Shown in pieces: positions 17,219 to 25,687 of a DNA stretch of 64,000 nucleotides. The position numbers and the translations under genes are program-made. The notes under the pieces are model-generated. The model was not told where the DNA came from. It did not search any database and saw only the letters and a program-made list of their open reading frames with translations. The stretch covers positions 1-64,000 of the forward strand of contig DILV01000038.1 in the NCBI GenBank assembly GCA_002425225.1, read 5' to 3'. Numbering within the stretch: the first letter of the stretch is position 1; every line of letters begins with the position of its first letter. The DNA is from Thiothrix sp. UBA5583 (GTDB lineage: Bacteria; Pseudomonadota; Gammaproteobacteria; Thiotrichales; Thiotrichaceae).

Positions 17219-17778
17219 AACACCTGCTGACACTGATAGCGGCTCTGCTCATCATCCTGCTGATTACCCAACTGGAAGATTACCTTGGGCAAACCGACAT
17301 CAGCCGTTTGACAATGGAAAAAGACCAGATTGACTACTATCTGGCAGATTTCTCGGTCATGGCTGTTGCCAGCGATGGTACGGTCAGCTACGAACTGGCA
17401 GGACGCCACCTGTCCCACTGGCAAGCACAAAAACAGAGCCTGATCATTGCTCCGCAAATCCGGGGAGAAGGCAAAACTGCCGACGAACGTCTCCAGTTAC
17501 GCGCCGATGAAGCCCGTATCGACCAAAACACCCGCATCGCGGAACTGGATGGTAACGTACAGGTTCTAAAACCGGCATCAGGCCAGCAAGAGGAATTCAG
17601 ACTGCAAACAGCCCGCCTGAGTTACAACATGCAAAGCCGTGAAATCTTCACCGCTGAGCCTGTTTCCATCACCAGCCCGTCCGGTACTATGCAATCAACC
17701 GGGCTGGCAGGTAAACTGGACGAAAATTTACTGAGATTCAATGCCAATGTCCGTTCAACTTATCAAGTCAACCAATGA
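17215..17778 (+). CDS. lptC: LPS export system protein LptC
   Basis: Bitopic inner-membrane protein that passes LPS from the LptB2FG transporter to LptA. 187 residues (E. coli 191). One N-terminal membrane helix (residues 4-19), then a periplasmic beta-jellyroll domain with the typical YYLADFSVMAVASDGTVSYELAG start. Position between kdsC and lptA, with ATGA overlap to kdsC and about 38 bases of overlap with lptA, supports the call. Confidence 0.92.
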   Translation: MKHLLTLIAALLIILLITQLEDYLGQTDISRLTMEKDQIDYYLADFSVMAVASDGTVSYELAGRHLSHWQAQKQSLIIAPQIRGEGKTADERLQLRADEARIDQNTRIAELDGNVQVLKPASGQQEEFRLQTARLSYNMQSREIFTAEPVSITSPSGTMQSTGLAGKLDENLLRFNANVRSTYQVNQ

Positions 17779-18259
17779 ATGGCTACTGTGCTTGCTGCTG
17801 GCAAGCGTTTCTCTTCCGGCTTACGCACTCAAGTCTGACGTGGAAGAGGTTGTGCAGATTGAAGCCAACTCTGCCGTGTTCGACAAAGCAGCAGGCACTG
17901 CCACCTATGACGGTAACGTCATCATCCGTCAGGGCACACTGGAAATTCTGGCTGCGCACATCGAGATCAACGCCCCCGGCAACGAAATCCACAGCATTGT
18001 TGCCACCGGCACGCCCGTCAGCCTCAAACAGAAAATGGACAACGGCAAACTGGTGCAAGGCAAAGCCAGCAGCATCCAGTATCTGGTCAAGGACAAACGC
18101 TTGATCATGACCGGCAATGCCGAGCTCATGCAGGATCAGGATCGTTTCGCCAGCAACCATATCGAATACCTACCTGACAGCGGGCAACTGAAAGCAGGTG
18201 GCACAGGCAAATCAGGCCGCGTGTCAGCGGTTTTCTACCCCACCAACAAAGCTGAATGA
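17741..18259 (+). CDS. lptA: LPS transport periplasmic protein LptA
   Basis: Periplasmic bridge protein carrying LPS across the cell envelope. 172 residues from the first ATG; another ATG at 17747 would give 170. Signal peptide ends at PAYA before LKSD. The mature part is an OstA-like jellyroll ([28 protein letters not shown] split over two strands, then [12 protein letters not shown]). Starts inside the 3' end of lptC and overlaps lptB, so translation is coupled throughout. Confidence 0.93.
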   Translation: MPMSVQLIKSTNEWLLCLLLASVSLPAYALKSDVEEVVQIEANSAVFDKAAGTATYDGNVIIRQGTLEILAAHIEINAPGNEIHSIVATGTPVSLKQKMDNGKLVQGKASSIQYLVKDKRLIMTGNAELMQDQDRFASNHIEYLPDSGQLKAGGTGKSGRVSAVFYPTNKAE

Positions 18260-18984
18260 TGAATACCCTCGCAGCTCGCAACCTGCAAAAAAGCTACAAG
18301 AAACGCCAAATCCTCAAAGGTGTGGATTTGCACGTCAACAATGCCGAAGTTGTTGGTTTGCTGGGGCCAAATGGCGCAGGCAAAACCACCTGTTTCTACA
18401 TGATTGTTGGGCTGGTCGGGCCTGACGGCGGACAAGTCCTACTCAACGACAAGGACATTACCAGTGCAGCCATGCACGAACGCGCCCGCGAAGGTATCGG
18501 CTATCTGGCACAGGAAGCCAGTATTTTCCGCAAACTGACGGTTGCCCAAAACATCATGGCAGTGCTGGAGATGCGCAAGGATCTCAGCCAAGCACAACGG
18601 CAAGACAAGGTTGACAGCCTGCTGGAAGAATTCCAGCTTACCCACTTGCGCGACAGCCAGGGCATCAGCCTGTCCGGTGGAGAACGGCGTCGCGCCGAAA
18701 TCGCCCGTGCACTGGCAGCCGAACCAGCCTTCATCCTGCTGGATGAGCCATTTGCCGGGGTTGACCCCATTTCCGTCTTGGAAATCCAGAAAATCATCCG
18801 TCATCTGGTAGCCCGCAACATCGGTGTCCTTATCACCGACCACAATGTGCGTGAAACCCTCGGCATTTGCCATCGCGCCTACATCCTCAGCGAAGGCAAA
18901 ATACTGGTGGCTGGTACACCTGACGAAATCCTCCATAACGAACAAGCCCGTCGCGTCTATCTGGGTGAAAACTTCAAACTTTAA
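18256..18984 (+). CDS. lptB: LPS export ABC transporter ATP-binding protein LptB
   Basis: Cytoplasmic ATPase of LptB2FG. 242 residues (E. coli 241). Walker [10 protein letters not shown] at about 36-44, Q-loop ASIFRKLTV, signature [15 protein letters not shown], Walker [13 protein letters not shown], switch histidine in ITDHNVRET. Two adjacent ATGs overlap the lptA stop; either may be used. Last gene of the LPS group, followed by 119 bases that hold an inverted repeat before rpoN. Confidence 0.97.
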   Translation: MMNTLAARNLQKSYKKRQILKGVDLHVNNAEVVGLLGPNGAGKTTCFYMIVGLVGPDGGQVLLNDKDITSAAMHERAREGIGYLAQEASIFRKLTVAQNIMAVLEMRKDLSQAQRQDKVDSLLEEFQLTHLRDSQGISLSGGERRRAEIARALAAEPAFILLDEPFAGVDPISVLEIQKIIRHLVARNIGVLITDHNVRETLGICHRAYILSEGKILVAGTPDEILHNEQARRVYLGENFKL

Positions 18985-19041
18985 GCCCGCCCAACATTTC
19001 CGCAGACCAACGCATCTTTGCACCGCGAAATGAATGGAGTA

Positions 19042-19070
19042 GTATGAAACCATGAATAGAGGTTTCATAC
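19042..19070. repeat. 10-bp inverted repeat in the rpoN leader
   Basis: Perfect dyad GTATGAAACC / GGTTTCATAC with a 9-base centre, ending 33 bases before the rpoN ATG. No T-run follows, so it is more like an operator or an mRNA leader hairpin than a terminator. Confidence 0.55.
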
Positions 19071-19103
19071 ACACGGCAGACAGCCAAAGGAATAACAAGA
19101 ATA

Positions 19104-20591
19104 ATGCTTAAACAGGGATTTGATCTTCGGCTGGGTCAAACACTTTCTATGACCCCTCAATTGCAACAGGCTATCCGCTTGCTGCAACTGTCATCGCTGG
19201 AACTACAAAACGAAATACAACAGGCACTGGAAGAAAACCCCCTGCTGGAAATTGCCGAAGAATATCCAGAAAACGCTGCTACCAGCATTGCTGAATCTCC
19301 CAACCATGATGAAACAGGCAAAATAGAAGCCACCGAGGACTTTGAAACTGGCAACGACACTGCCCCAAGCATGGATCAGGACATCCCCGATGACCTCAAT
19401 CTGGATGCTGATTGGGAAGACATCTACGATACCCGCAGCAGTAGCCATAACGAGGGTGGTGGTGACAACAGCGGTTTCCTTGAAAACCAGGGAGCTGCCG
19501 ATATAGCCTTGCAGGAACATCTGTTATGGCAAATCCGCATGAGCAACCTCACCGCCATCGACAAGCAAATTGCCGATGCCATCATCCGTTCGTTGGATGA
19601 AGCTGGTTATCTATGCGACTCGCTGGAAGACATTTTTACCTTACTCAGCCAGGAACTCCCGATTGAACTAGAAGATGTCGAGGTCGTCCTCAAGTTTATC
19701 CAGCACCTTGATCCTATCGGGGTTGGTTCCCGTGACCTGCGGGAATGCCTGCTGGTGCAACTGGCAGCGCTGCCCGAAAGTCGGCTCTTGTACAAAACTC
19801 GCCAACTGGTTGAAAAAAATCTGGACTTGCTGGAACGGCGCGACTATAAAGAAATACAGAAGAGACTAAAAATAGAACAAAATGAACTGGAGGAGATGAT
19901 CCTGCTACTACGCAGCCTGCAACCAAGACCAGGGAGTGCGTATTCGGCATCTTCTCCTGATTATGTTGTTCCTGACGTGTTTGTGCGCAAGATCAAAGGA
20001 CAATGGGTGGTTACGTTAAATGCTCAAGTGACCCCGAACCTGCAAGTCAACCAGTTTTATGCTGACCTGTTGGGGCAGGCAAAAAGTGACGCTGACACCA
20101 GCTATTTCAAGAATAACCTGCAACAGGCACGTTGGCTGATTCGTAGCGTGGAAAGCCGCAACACCACCCTGCTGAACGTTGCTAAAGCAATAGTTGATCG
20201 TCAGGCTGCTTTCATGCAATATGGAGATCAGGCCATGAAGCCGCTTGTACTCAGGGATATTGCAGAAGAGTTAGAAATGCACGAGTCCACCATCTCCCGC
20301 GTTACCACCAACAAATACATGCACACCCCGCAAGGTGTATTTGAACTCAAATTCTTTTTCTCCAGCCAGATCGACACCGATACCGGCTCCAGTTGTTCAT
20401 CAACCGCAATCCGCGCCATGCTGAAAAAGCTGATTGCAGAGGAGAGTTCCGCATCCCCGTTAAGTGATAGCCAGTTGACCAACATGCTTAAACAGCAAGG
20501 CATCAACGTGGCACGGCGCACTGTCGCCAAATATCGTGAAGCAATGTCCATCCCTTCATCCCATGAACGGAAAACATTGGTTCCGTGCTGA
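19104..20591 (+). CDS. rpoN: RNA polymerase sigma-54 factor
   Basis: Alternative sigma factor for -24/-12 promoters that need enhancer-binding ATPases. 495 residues (E. coli 477). Region I starts MLKQGFDLRLGQTLSMTPQL and is rich in Gln and Leu; an acidic region II spans about 55-130; core-binding and DNA-binding regions follow; the RpoN box ARRTVAKYRE is about 20 residues from the C terminus. AAAGGA precedes the ATG. Followed by hpf, ptsN and rapZ, the classic rpoN cluster. Confidence 0.97.
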   Translation: MLKQGFDLRLGQTLSMTPQLQQAIRLLQLSSLELQNEIQQALEENPLLEIAEEYPENAATSIAESPNHDETGKIEATEDFETGNDTAPSMDQDIPDDLNLDADWEDIYDTRSSSHNEGGGDNSGFLENQGAADIALQEHLLWQIRMSNLTAIDKQIADAIIRSLDEAGYLCDSLEDIFTLLSQELPIELEDVEVVLKFIQHLDPIGVGSRDLRECLLVQLAALPESRLLYKTRQLVEKNLDLLERRDYKEIQKRLKIEQNELEEMILLLRSLQPRPGSAYSASSPDYVVPDVFVRKIKGQWVVTLNAQVTPNLQVNQFYADLLGQAKSDADTSYFKNNLQQARWLIRSVESRNTTLLNVAKAIVDRQAAFMQYGDQAMKPLVLRDIAEELEMHESTISRVTTNKYMHTPQGVFELKFFFSSQIDTDTGSSCSSTAIRAMLKKLIAEESSASPLSDSQLTNMLKQQGINVARRTVAKYREAMSIPSSHERKTLVPC

Positions 20592-20669
20592 ACCATCTCC
20601 CCTGCCAAGGCGCCTGAGCGTCAGGCAGGAGAGTGGTTTCTACCATGACCTGAAAAAAGGAGCTTGCAT

Positions 20670-21002
20670 ATGCAATTAGAAATCACTGGTCATCATCTCG
20701 AAGTGACAGACTCCATGAGTACTTATATTCGTGAAAAGTCTGACCGCCTCAAGCGCCATTTCGACAAGGTAATGAACATCCATTTTATTTTGGAAGTCGA
20801 AAAGCAGCGCCACAAGGCGGAGGCTACCCTGCATGTCAGTGGTAATCACATCTTCGCCGATGCCCACGCCGAGGACATGTATGCCGCCATTGATTCCCTA
20901 GTCGACAAGCTGGACCGCCAAATTGTCAAACACAAGGAAAAACTGAAAAACCATCATCGTCAGGAGTCAGGTCATATGGCTTCAGCGGTTGCTGCGGACT
21001 GA
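20670..21002 (+). CDS. hpf: Ribosome hibernation promoting factor (short form)
   Basis: 110-residue sigma-54 modulation/S30AE protein that binds the ribosomal A/P sites in stationary phase and helps form 100S dimers. It begins MQLEITGHHLEVTDSM and contains the YIREKSDRLKRHFDKV and ADAHAEDMYAAIDSLVDKLDRQ helices. The long-form dimerisation domain is absent. AAAAGGAG is placed well for the ATG at 20670. The rpoN-hpf gap holds an imperfect hairpin around CCTGCC / GGCAGG (20602-20629). Confidence 0.95.
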   Translation: MQLEITGHHLEVTDSMSTYIREKSDRLKRHFDKVMNIHFILEVEKQRHKAEATLHVSGNHIFADAHAEDMYAAIDSLVDKLDRQIVKHKEKLKNHHRQESGHMASAVAAD

Positions 21003-21005
21003 TCC

Positions 21006-21482
21006 ATGGACATCCTCTCCCTCTTTTCCCCGGAACGTATAGCCTGTGAAACGGAAGTTTCCAGCAAAAAACGCGCGATTGAGCGGCTCGCCACCATGCT
21101 AGCCAATGCCCAGTCAGGCATCAGCACTAAAACCGTCTTTGATGCCTTGATCAACCGGGAAAAGCTGGGGAGTACCACATTGGGGAATGGCGTTGCCATT
21201 CCCCATGCTTGCCTGCCAATTTCCAAACCGTCTGCTGCCCTGTTGCTGTTGCAGGAAGGCATCGGGATGGATGCACCAGATAAAAAGCCCGTACAGTTGT
21301 TTGTCGCCTTGCTGGTTCCTAATAACCGGGAAAGCAGTCATGCCGATCTTATCACTGAACTTGCGGGCGTATTGCAACACAAATCCACGATGGAACAGCT
21401 TGAACAGTTGCACAGTCCCTCCAGTTTGATGGATTATCTGGCTGTCCTGTTTTCCCCTCCCGAACAACGTATCGCCGCCTGA
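21006..21482 (+). CDS. ptsN: Nitrogen-PTS enzyme IIA (PtsN)
   Basis: Phospho-acceptor regulatory protein of the nitrogen-related phosphotransferase system, affecting potassium transport, sigma-54 and envelope functions. 158 residues (E. coli 163). Active-site His67 sits in GNGVAIPHACLP. Three bases after hpf and 9 before rapZ, so part of the same operon. The usual partner ptsO/npr is not found after rapZ here. Confidence 0.95.
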   Translation: MDILSLFSPERIACETEVSSKKRAIERLATMLANAQSGISTKTVFDALINREKLGSTTLGNGVAIPHACLPISKPSAALLLLQEGIGMDAPDKKPVQLFVALLVPNNRESSHADLITELAGVLQHKSTMEQLEQLHSPSSLMDYLAVLFSPPEQRIAA

Positions 21483-21491
21483 CGCCCGATT

Positions 21492-22358
21492 ATGCAGCAA
21501 ATTGTCATCATCAGCGGTATGTCAGGAGCAGGTAAGAGTTTCGCCCTGCATACGCTTGAAGATAATGGTTATTACTGTATCGACAACCTGCCCTCACAAT
21601 TACTGGAAGCGCTGCTGGGAACTGCCCAGATAGCACGCCAGCCTTATCTGGCTATTGGCATTGATATTCGCGGGGGGCGCGATAGCCTGCTGGATACACC
21701 AGGCATTATCAAGCGTATCCGCCAGCGCGTTCCCAACACCCAGCTTGTTTATTTGTATGCTGATCAGGAAATCCTGCGCAAGCGTTACAACGAAACCCGT
21801 CGTCGCCATCCACTGGCTGGTGAAATACAGGAACTAGACAAGGCCATCGCACTGGAAACATCGCTTATGGCTCCTCTGGCTGCGGATGCCGACTTGCGGG
21901 TGGATACGTCTCACACCAGTGTATACGAACTGGGGCGAATGCTGAAAGCGCGTATCTGCCAGACAGAAAACCGCCATTTTTCACTTATGTTTCAGTCATT
22001 TGGCTTCAAGAATGAAGCCCCTTCCGACTCGGATTTCATGTTCGATGTCCGTTGTCTGCCCAATCCCTACTGGGTTCCAGAATTGCGTACCCTGACCGGA
22101 CGGGATGCCGGGATTATTGAGTGGCTGGAAACACACGATACCGTGCAACAGATGTATGCCGACATCCGTGACTTTCTGAATCGTTGGCTGCCATCTCATG
22201 ACAACAATTGCCAACGTGCCTACCTGACCATATCCATTGGCTGTACTGGTGGTAGACACCGCTCCGTATACATCACGGAAAAACTCTACCAACACTTTCG
22301 CGCGGCATTGGGCGAAAGCGTGATCTTGCGCCACCGCGAACTCAATTACATGCGCTAA
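21492..22358 (+). CDS. rapZ: RNase adapter protein RapZ
   Basis: P-loop protein that senses glucosamine 6-phosphate and, in enterobacteria, hands the sRNA GlmZ to RNase E, controlling glmS. 288 residues (E. coli 284). Walker A GMSGAGKS at 9-16; NGYYCIDNLP; the C-terminal domain has DVRCLPNPYW and SIGCTGGRHRSVYI, the metabolite-binding signature. Whether the organism has GlmZ-like RNAs cannot be seen in this window. Convergent with mltB across a hairpin. Confidence 0.96.
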   Translation: MQQIVIISGMSGAGKSFALHTLEDNGYYCIDNLPSQLLEALLGTAQIARQPYLAIGIDIRGGRDSLLDTPGIIKRIRQRVPNTQLVYLYADQEILRKRYNETRRRHPLAGEIQELDKAIALETSLMAPLAADADLRVDTSHTSVYELGRMLKARICQTENRHFSLMFQSFGFKNEAPSDSDFMFDVRCLPNPYWVPELRTLTGRDAGIIEWLETHDTVQQMYADIRDFLNRWLPSHDNNCQRAYLTISIGCTGGRHRSVYITEKLYQHFRAALGESVILRHRELNYMR

Positions 22359-22375
22359 ATCAGCGCAATACTGCA

Positions 22376-22410
22376 AGGGGGAAAGTGCTGCATTGCGGCA
22401 ACACTCCCCT
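22376..22410. terminator. Imperfect hairpin between rapZ and mltB
   Basis: AGGGG-(3-base bulge)-AGTG pairs with CACT-CCCCT across a 14-base loop, between convergent genes. A weak T-rich stretch (CTTATTT) follows on the plus strand. Confidence 0.4.
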
Positions 22411-22416
22411 GTAGTC

Positions 22417-23574
22417 TTATTTCGTCTGGTTATGCACGGCATCTGCTAGCAAATGCACTGCCATCGCGTAGTAGTTGCTGCGATTGTAACGGGTAATCAC
22501 ATGGAAGTTTTTGTAACCCACCCACGGTTCTTTGTACCCACCTGGTACAGTACTCAGCGCCAACAAATGTACCTGACCGCCTGAACCACGTCCGTATTTG
22601 GGTACGACCCCCATGTTGTGCAAGTCTGCCATGGAATACTTGACCTTGAAACCATCCGGCACATTAGCATAGGTATCGGAACTGACTTGCGCAGGCACTG
22701 CGACCTCACCCCCCGGCTGCCAGCCGTTCTTGGCAAAGTAATTGGCGACGCTGCCGATCGCATCCACCGGATTCCACAAATCACGTACACCATCACCGTT
22801 AAAATCGACAGCAAAAGCATGGAAGCTGCTTGGCATGAACTGACCATAACCCATTGCCCCAGCATACGAACCTTTGGGAGCCAAAGGATCCATACGCTCG
22901 CTGCGGGTCATCAGCATGTAATTTTCCAGTTCTTCAAAGAAAAACTGGCTACGGCGTTGATTAGTAATGGCGGAAGTAGCGAGGGCATCAATCACACGGT
23001 GCTTGCCCAGAATGCGCCCCCAACGGGTTTCCACTCCCATGATGCCCACAATGTATTGCGCAGGTACGCCATATTGTTGCTGGGCACGCTGCAAATGCGG
23101 TGCATACTGGTTCCAGAATTCCACGCCACGGCGAACATTGGCTGCATTGACGAAACGGTCACGGTAAGCGTGCCAGCCCTTGGGCGTACCGGGGTCGGAA
23201 CTGGCATTAGCCCACAAGCGGGCTACATCATCCCGGTTACGCACCTGAGAAAACACCCCATACAGGTAATTGCGGTCAAAACCACGGGTACGCGCCAGAT
23301 TCTCAATAAAACCAATTAACTGGGCATTACCGGCAAAATCCCCGCTTAAACCGGCAGCAGAATAATTACCAACACCCTGTCCACCATAACTAACCACCTG
23401 CGGCTGCTTGTCACCTTGCGACGATGACTGACTTTGTTGCTGCTGTTGCTGCTTTTTCGGTTTGGCGACAGTTTCCCCCTCACTGTCCTTTTGCGGAGCC
23501 TGACTACACGCAGCCAAACCTGACACCAGCACTACCGGCAATAAATACTGACACACACTCTTCGACAGACGCAT
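22417..23574 (-). CDS. mltB: Membrane-bound lytic murein transglycosylase B
   Basis: Outer-membrane lipoprotein that cleaves glycan strands with anhydro-ring formation (SLT2 / GH103). 385 residues. Lipobox GLAAC with Cys23, a charged linker with six consecutive glutamines (42-47), then the catalytic domain with Glu182 in GIMGVETRWGR and the GAMGYGQFMPSSF and DFNGDGVRDLWNP motifs. AGGAGG is upstream of the ATG. No AmiC or rare lipoprotein gene is adjacent; probably a single-gene unit. Confidence 0.93.
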   Translation of the reverse strand: MRLSKSVCQYLLPVVLVSGLAACSQAPQKDSEGETVAKPKKQQQQQQSQSSSQGDKQPQVVSYGGQGVGNYSAAGLSGDFAGNAQLIGFIENLARTRGFDRNYLYGVFSQVRNRDDVARLWANASSDPGTPKGWHAYRDRFVNAANVRRGVEFWNQYAPHLQRAQQQYGVPAQYIVGIMGVETRWGRILGKHRVIDALATSAITNQRRSQFFFEELENYMLMTRSERMDPLAPKGSYAGAMGYGQFMPSSFHAFAVDFNGDGVRDLWNPVDAIGSVANYFAKNGWQPGGEVAVPAQVSSDTYANVPDGFKVKYSMADLHNMGVVPKYGRGSGGQVHLLALSTVPGGYKEPWVGYKNFHVITRYNRSNYYAMAVHLLADAVHNQTK

Positions 23575-23602
23575 CCAATCCTCCTGTTATAGACACGATA
23601 AT

Positions 23603-23627
23603 AAAAAAACGGAAACACACACTTCCG
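23603..23627 (-). terminator. Rho-independent terminator after the Tyr/Pro-rich protein gene
   Basis: On the minus strand a 5-bp stem CGGAA / TTCCG with an 8-base GT-rich loop is followed by seven Ts, 39 bases after the stop of the gene ending at 23666. The stem is short but the T-run is long. Confidence 0.6.
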
Positions 23628-23665
23628 CCCTTATCCCGAAGATAAATAATACCCCAATATACCGA

Positions 23666-24331
23666 CTAATTGGCAAAATTTACGAAATTACCTGCTTCTT
23701 CCATAATGGGGGGGAACTGGTTGGTCACAGCATCGCCAACCGTCACAGGGTCAGGTGAGCTAAAGGATGGAAAGCGCCAGCCACCCGGCATATACCCCAT
23801 ATCAGAGGGTGCATTAATCATTTTGTCCCATACATCTCCGGTAAAATCCGTATAGAAATCAGGCCAGATATAGCGGGTATCTCCCCACGGCTTAACTTCT
23901 TTTTTCTGCGGCTGTGGCGGGACGGGAGGACGCATGGCGTAAGGCGACATACGATTCATGGCATAGGGATTGTAATAATTCTGCGCATAAGGGTAGGCAT
24001 AGGACTGCACCGGATAAGCGTAGTAATTCCCATAGGAGCTATAAGGGTAGGCTTGCTGCTGCTGTATGTATGCCTGATTCGGAAACTGCAAACCACTTTG
24101 CCCTATTCCAGGGTACTGCATCTGATTGCCAACCTGACTACTGGGTGGAAAGGTCAAGGCTTGCGGCTGCGCTGCTATTGAAGGCTGTACAGGTATGCTG
24201 GCAACAGGTTGGGGTGGCAAAGCAGTTGTTTGCCCCGGCATCAAGCCCAAGCCTTCAGAAGTACCCTCTGCCTGTGATGCCCCCGCAGCCAGTGACAGGG
24301 CAATTATCAGGCTGCCTTGTAATGTTTTCAT
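23666..24331 (-). CDS. Secreted Tyr/Pro/Gln-rich protein, sulfur-globule-protein-like
   Basis: About 221 residues. Signal peptide MKTLQGSLIIALSLAAGASQA; an ATG at 24346 would add five residues. The middle (about 80-140) is a run of spaced aromatic residues with Pro, Asn and Ala (YPYSSYGNYYAYPV, YAYPYAQNYYNPYAM), after a Gln/Pro stretch. The last 75 residues look folded: WGDTRYIWPDFYTDFTGD, MPGGWRFPSF, then PVTVGDAVTNQFPP. Regularly spaced tyrosines in a small secreted protein are a hallmark of the envelope proteins of periplasmic sulfur globules in purple sulfur bacteria. That assignment is an inference from composition; no sulfur-oxidation gene is adjacent. Confidence 0.6.
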   Translation of the reverse strand: MKTLQGSLIIALSLAAGASQAEGTSEGLGLMPGQTTALPPQPVASIPVQPSIAAQPQALTFPPSSQVGNQMQYPGIGQSGLQFPNQAYIQQQQAYPYSSYGNYYAYPVQSYAYPYAQNYYNPYAMNRMSPYAMRPPVPPQPQKKEVKPWGDTRYIWPDFYTDFTGDVWDKMINAPSDMGYMPGGWRFPSFSSPDPVTVGDAVTNQFPPIMEEAGNFVNFAN

Positions 24332-24405
24332 AAGTCTGATCCACATAAACTATCTATGCGACCTAGAATAACAGAAAAGCATTCGGGCAATCATAATCCC
24401 TTTGG

Positions 24406-25596
24406 CTAGAAAGCCGCACGGATGGCTTTCATGATTGGCCTGCGTTGCCCTTCAGGCTGTTCCGGGCGGTAATCCAGTTGCATACTCCAGATCATCAACC
24501 CGCCCAAACCGGCTTTGCGCATGTATTGCACTTTCTCTTGCACAGAGCGTTCATCATTGAAAGAGACGAACATGTCTTCCTTTGAACCAGGCTTGTCAAT
24601 TTTCAGGTAGGGAACCTTGGCGCTGTCATCCCACTGGTAGTATTCCGGTTTGTAATACTTTTTCAGTAGGTCAGCATAACTTTCCTTAGGTACATCTGGG
24701 GAGGTCATGTAATGGCGCGGCTTTGCTGCCAACATTCCCCAACTTTGGCGTGGTTCCGATACGCCCCCAATCCACAAACGTGTTTCAAGATTGATACCCA
24801 ACCCCAATTTGTGACGAGGCAACCCAGCCTGCTGGCAGGCTTCCACCTCTCGTTCAACTGAAGCTACCTTTTTGTCAGTACCTGCATAGACATCCTTGCC
24901 GCTGTACAAGGCAGAATCGTGCCAAGTCATGTCTTCCCAAGTGCTGGCCATGTCATACAACATCAGGTTAATCTGGTCGAGCTTGCTTTCCAGCCCCGTC
25001 AGTACCGCACAATCACGTCCAATGATCGCCACCATCAGCAAGGGTTTCGCCGATAAGGGCGGCTTGTAGGACTGCATGGCAGCATGGAGTTCATTGACGA
25101 AAGCCACGTAGCCCGGATTTCCGGCTTTTTCCTTGCCCCATTCGGTCAAGGGCTCTAGATCGACATCAATACCATCGTAACCTTCGCGCATCACCGCAAG
25201 TAGACCATTCACCAACGCAGTCCTAGCTGAGGCATCATTCACCACTTGCTGGTAGTTGGTTATCCAGCCACTCAACCCCAGCAAAATCGGCACCCCCTGC
25301 TGATGGGCTTCCCGAATAGCGGCTGCACGATTGGCTGAAGAAAACAGGTTGGCATCAAAATCAAGGCTACCGTCGGGTTTGATGCTTATCGAGTTGTGTA
25401 CCACATGAGTCAGCATTTTCCAGTCTTCCGGTTCCATGAAGGGCATACTGCCACCCTGCCCTTGCGCATAAGCCGGGATGTAACCTGTCACCCAGGGTTT
25501 GTCTGCCTGCACCTGACAGGCATACGTCACCAAAGTAAACAGGGATAACACCGCCAATTGCTTTATGGATACACCTTGCTGTTTGCCTGACATCAC
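24406..25596 (-). CDS. Glycoside hydrolase family 18 (chitinase-like) protein
   Basis: 396-residue secreted TIM-barrel enzyme. N-terminal export signal with hydrophobic core LAVLSLFTLV; cleavage is likely either at QVQA before DKPW or at Cys27 if it is a lipoprotein (TYAC is a poor lipobox). The GH18 motif YDGIDVDLEPL carries the catalytic Glu148; MLYDMAS and GLGGLMIWSMQLD are the other conserved strands. There is no chitin-binding module. Substrate could be chitin, peptidoglycan-type glycans or its own sheath polysaccharide; sequence alone does not decide. 59 bases separate it from the Tyr/Pro-rich gene downstream. Confidence 0.88.
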   Translation of the reverse strand: MMSGKQQGVSIKQLAVLSLFTLVTYACQVQADKPWVTGYIPAYAQGQGGSMPFMEPEDWKMLTHVVHNSISIKPDGSLDFDANLFSSANRAAAIREAHQQGVPILLGLSGWITNYQQVVNDASARTALVNGLLAVMREGYDGIDVDLEPLTEWGKEKAGNPGYVAFVNELHAAMQSYKPPLSAKPLLMVAIIGRDCAVLTGLESKLDQINLMLYDMASTWEDMTWHDSALYSGKDVYAGTDKKVASVEREVEACQQAGLPRHKLGLGINLETRLWIGGVSEPRQSWGMLAAKPRHYMTSPDVPKESYADLLKKYYKPEYYQWDDSAKVPYLKIDKPGSKEDMFVSFNDERSVQEKVQYMRKAGLGGLMIWSMQLDYRPEQPEGQRRPIMKAIRAAF

Positions 25597-25687
25597 GAAT
25601 CTTGCCTTGATTGGAAAAATATTGTCTTTATAGACAGACTGGCACAGATACGCTGGTATTTATGGGATGCAAGGCAACAGAAATATT

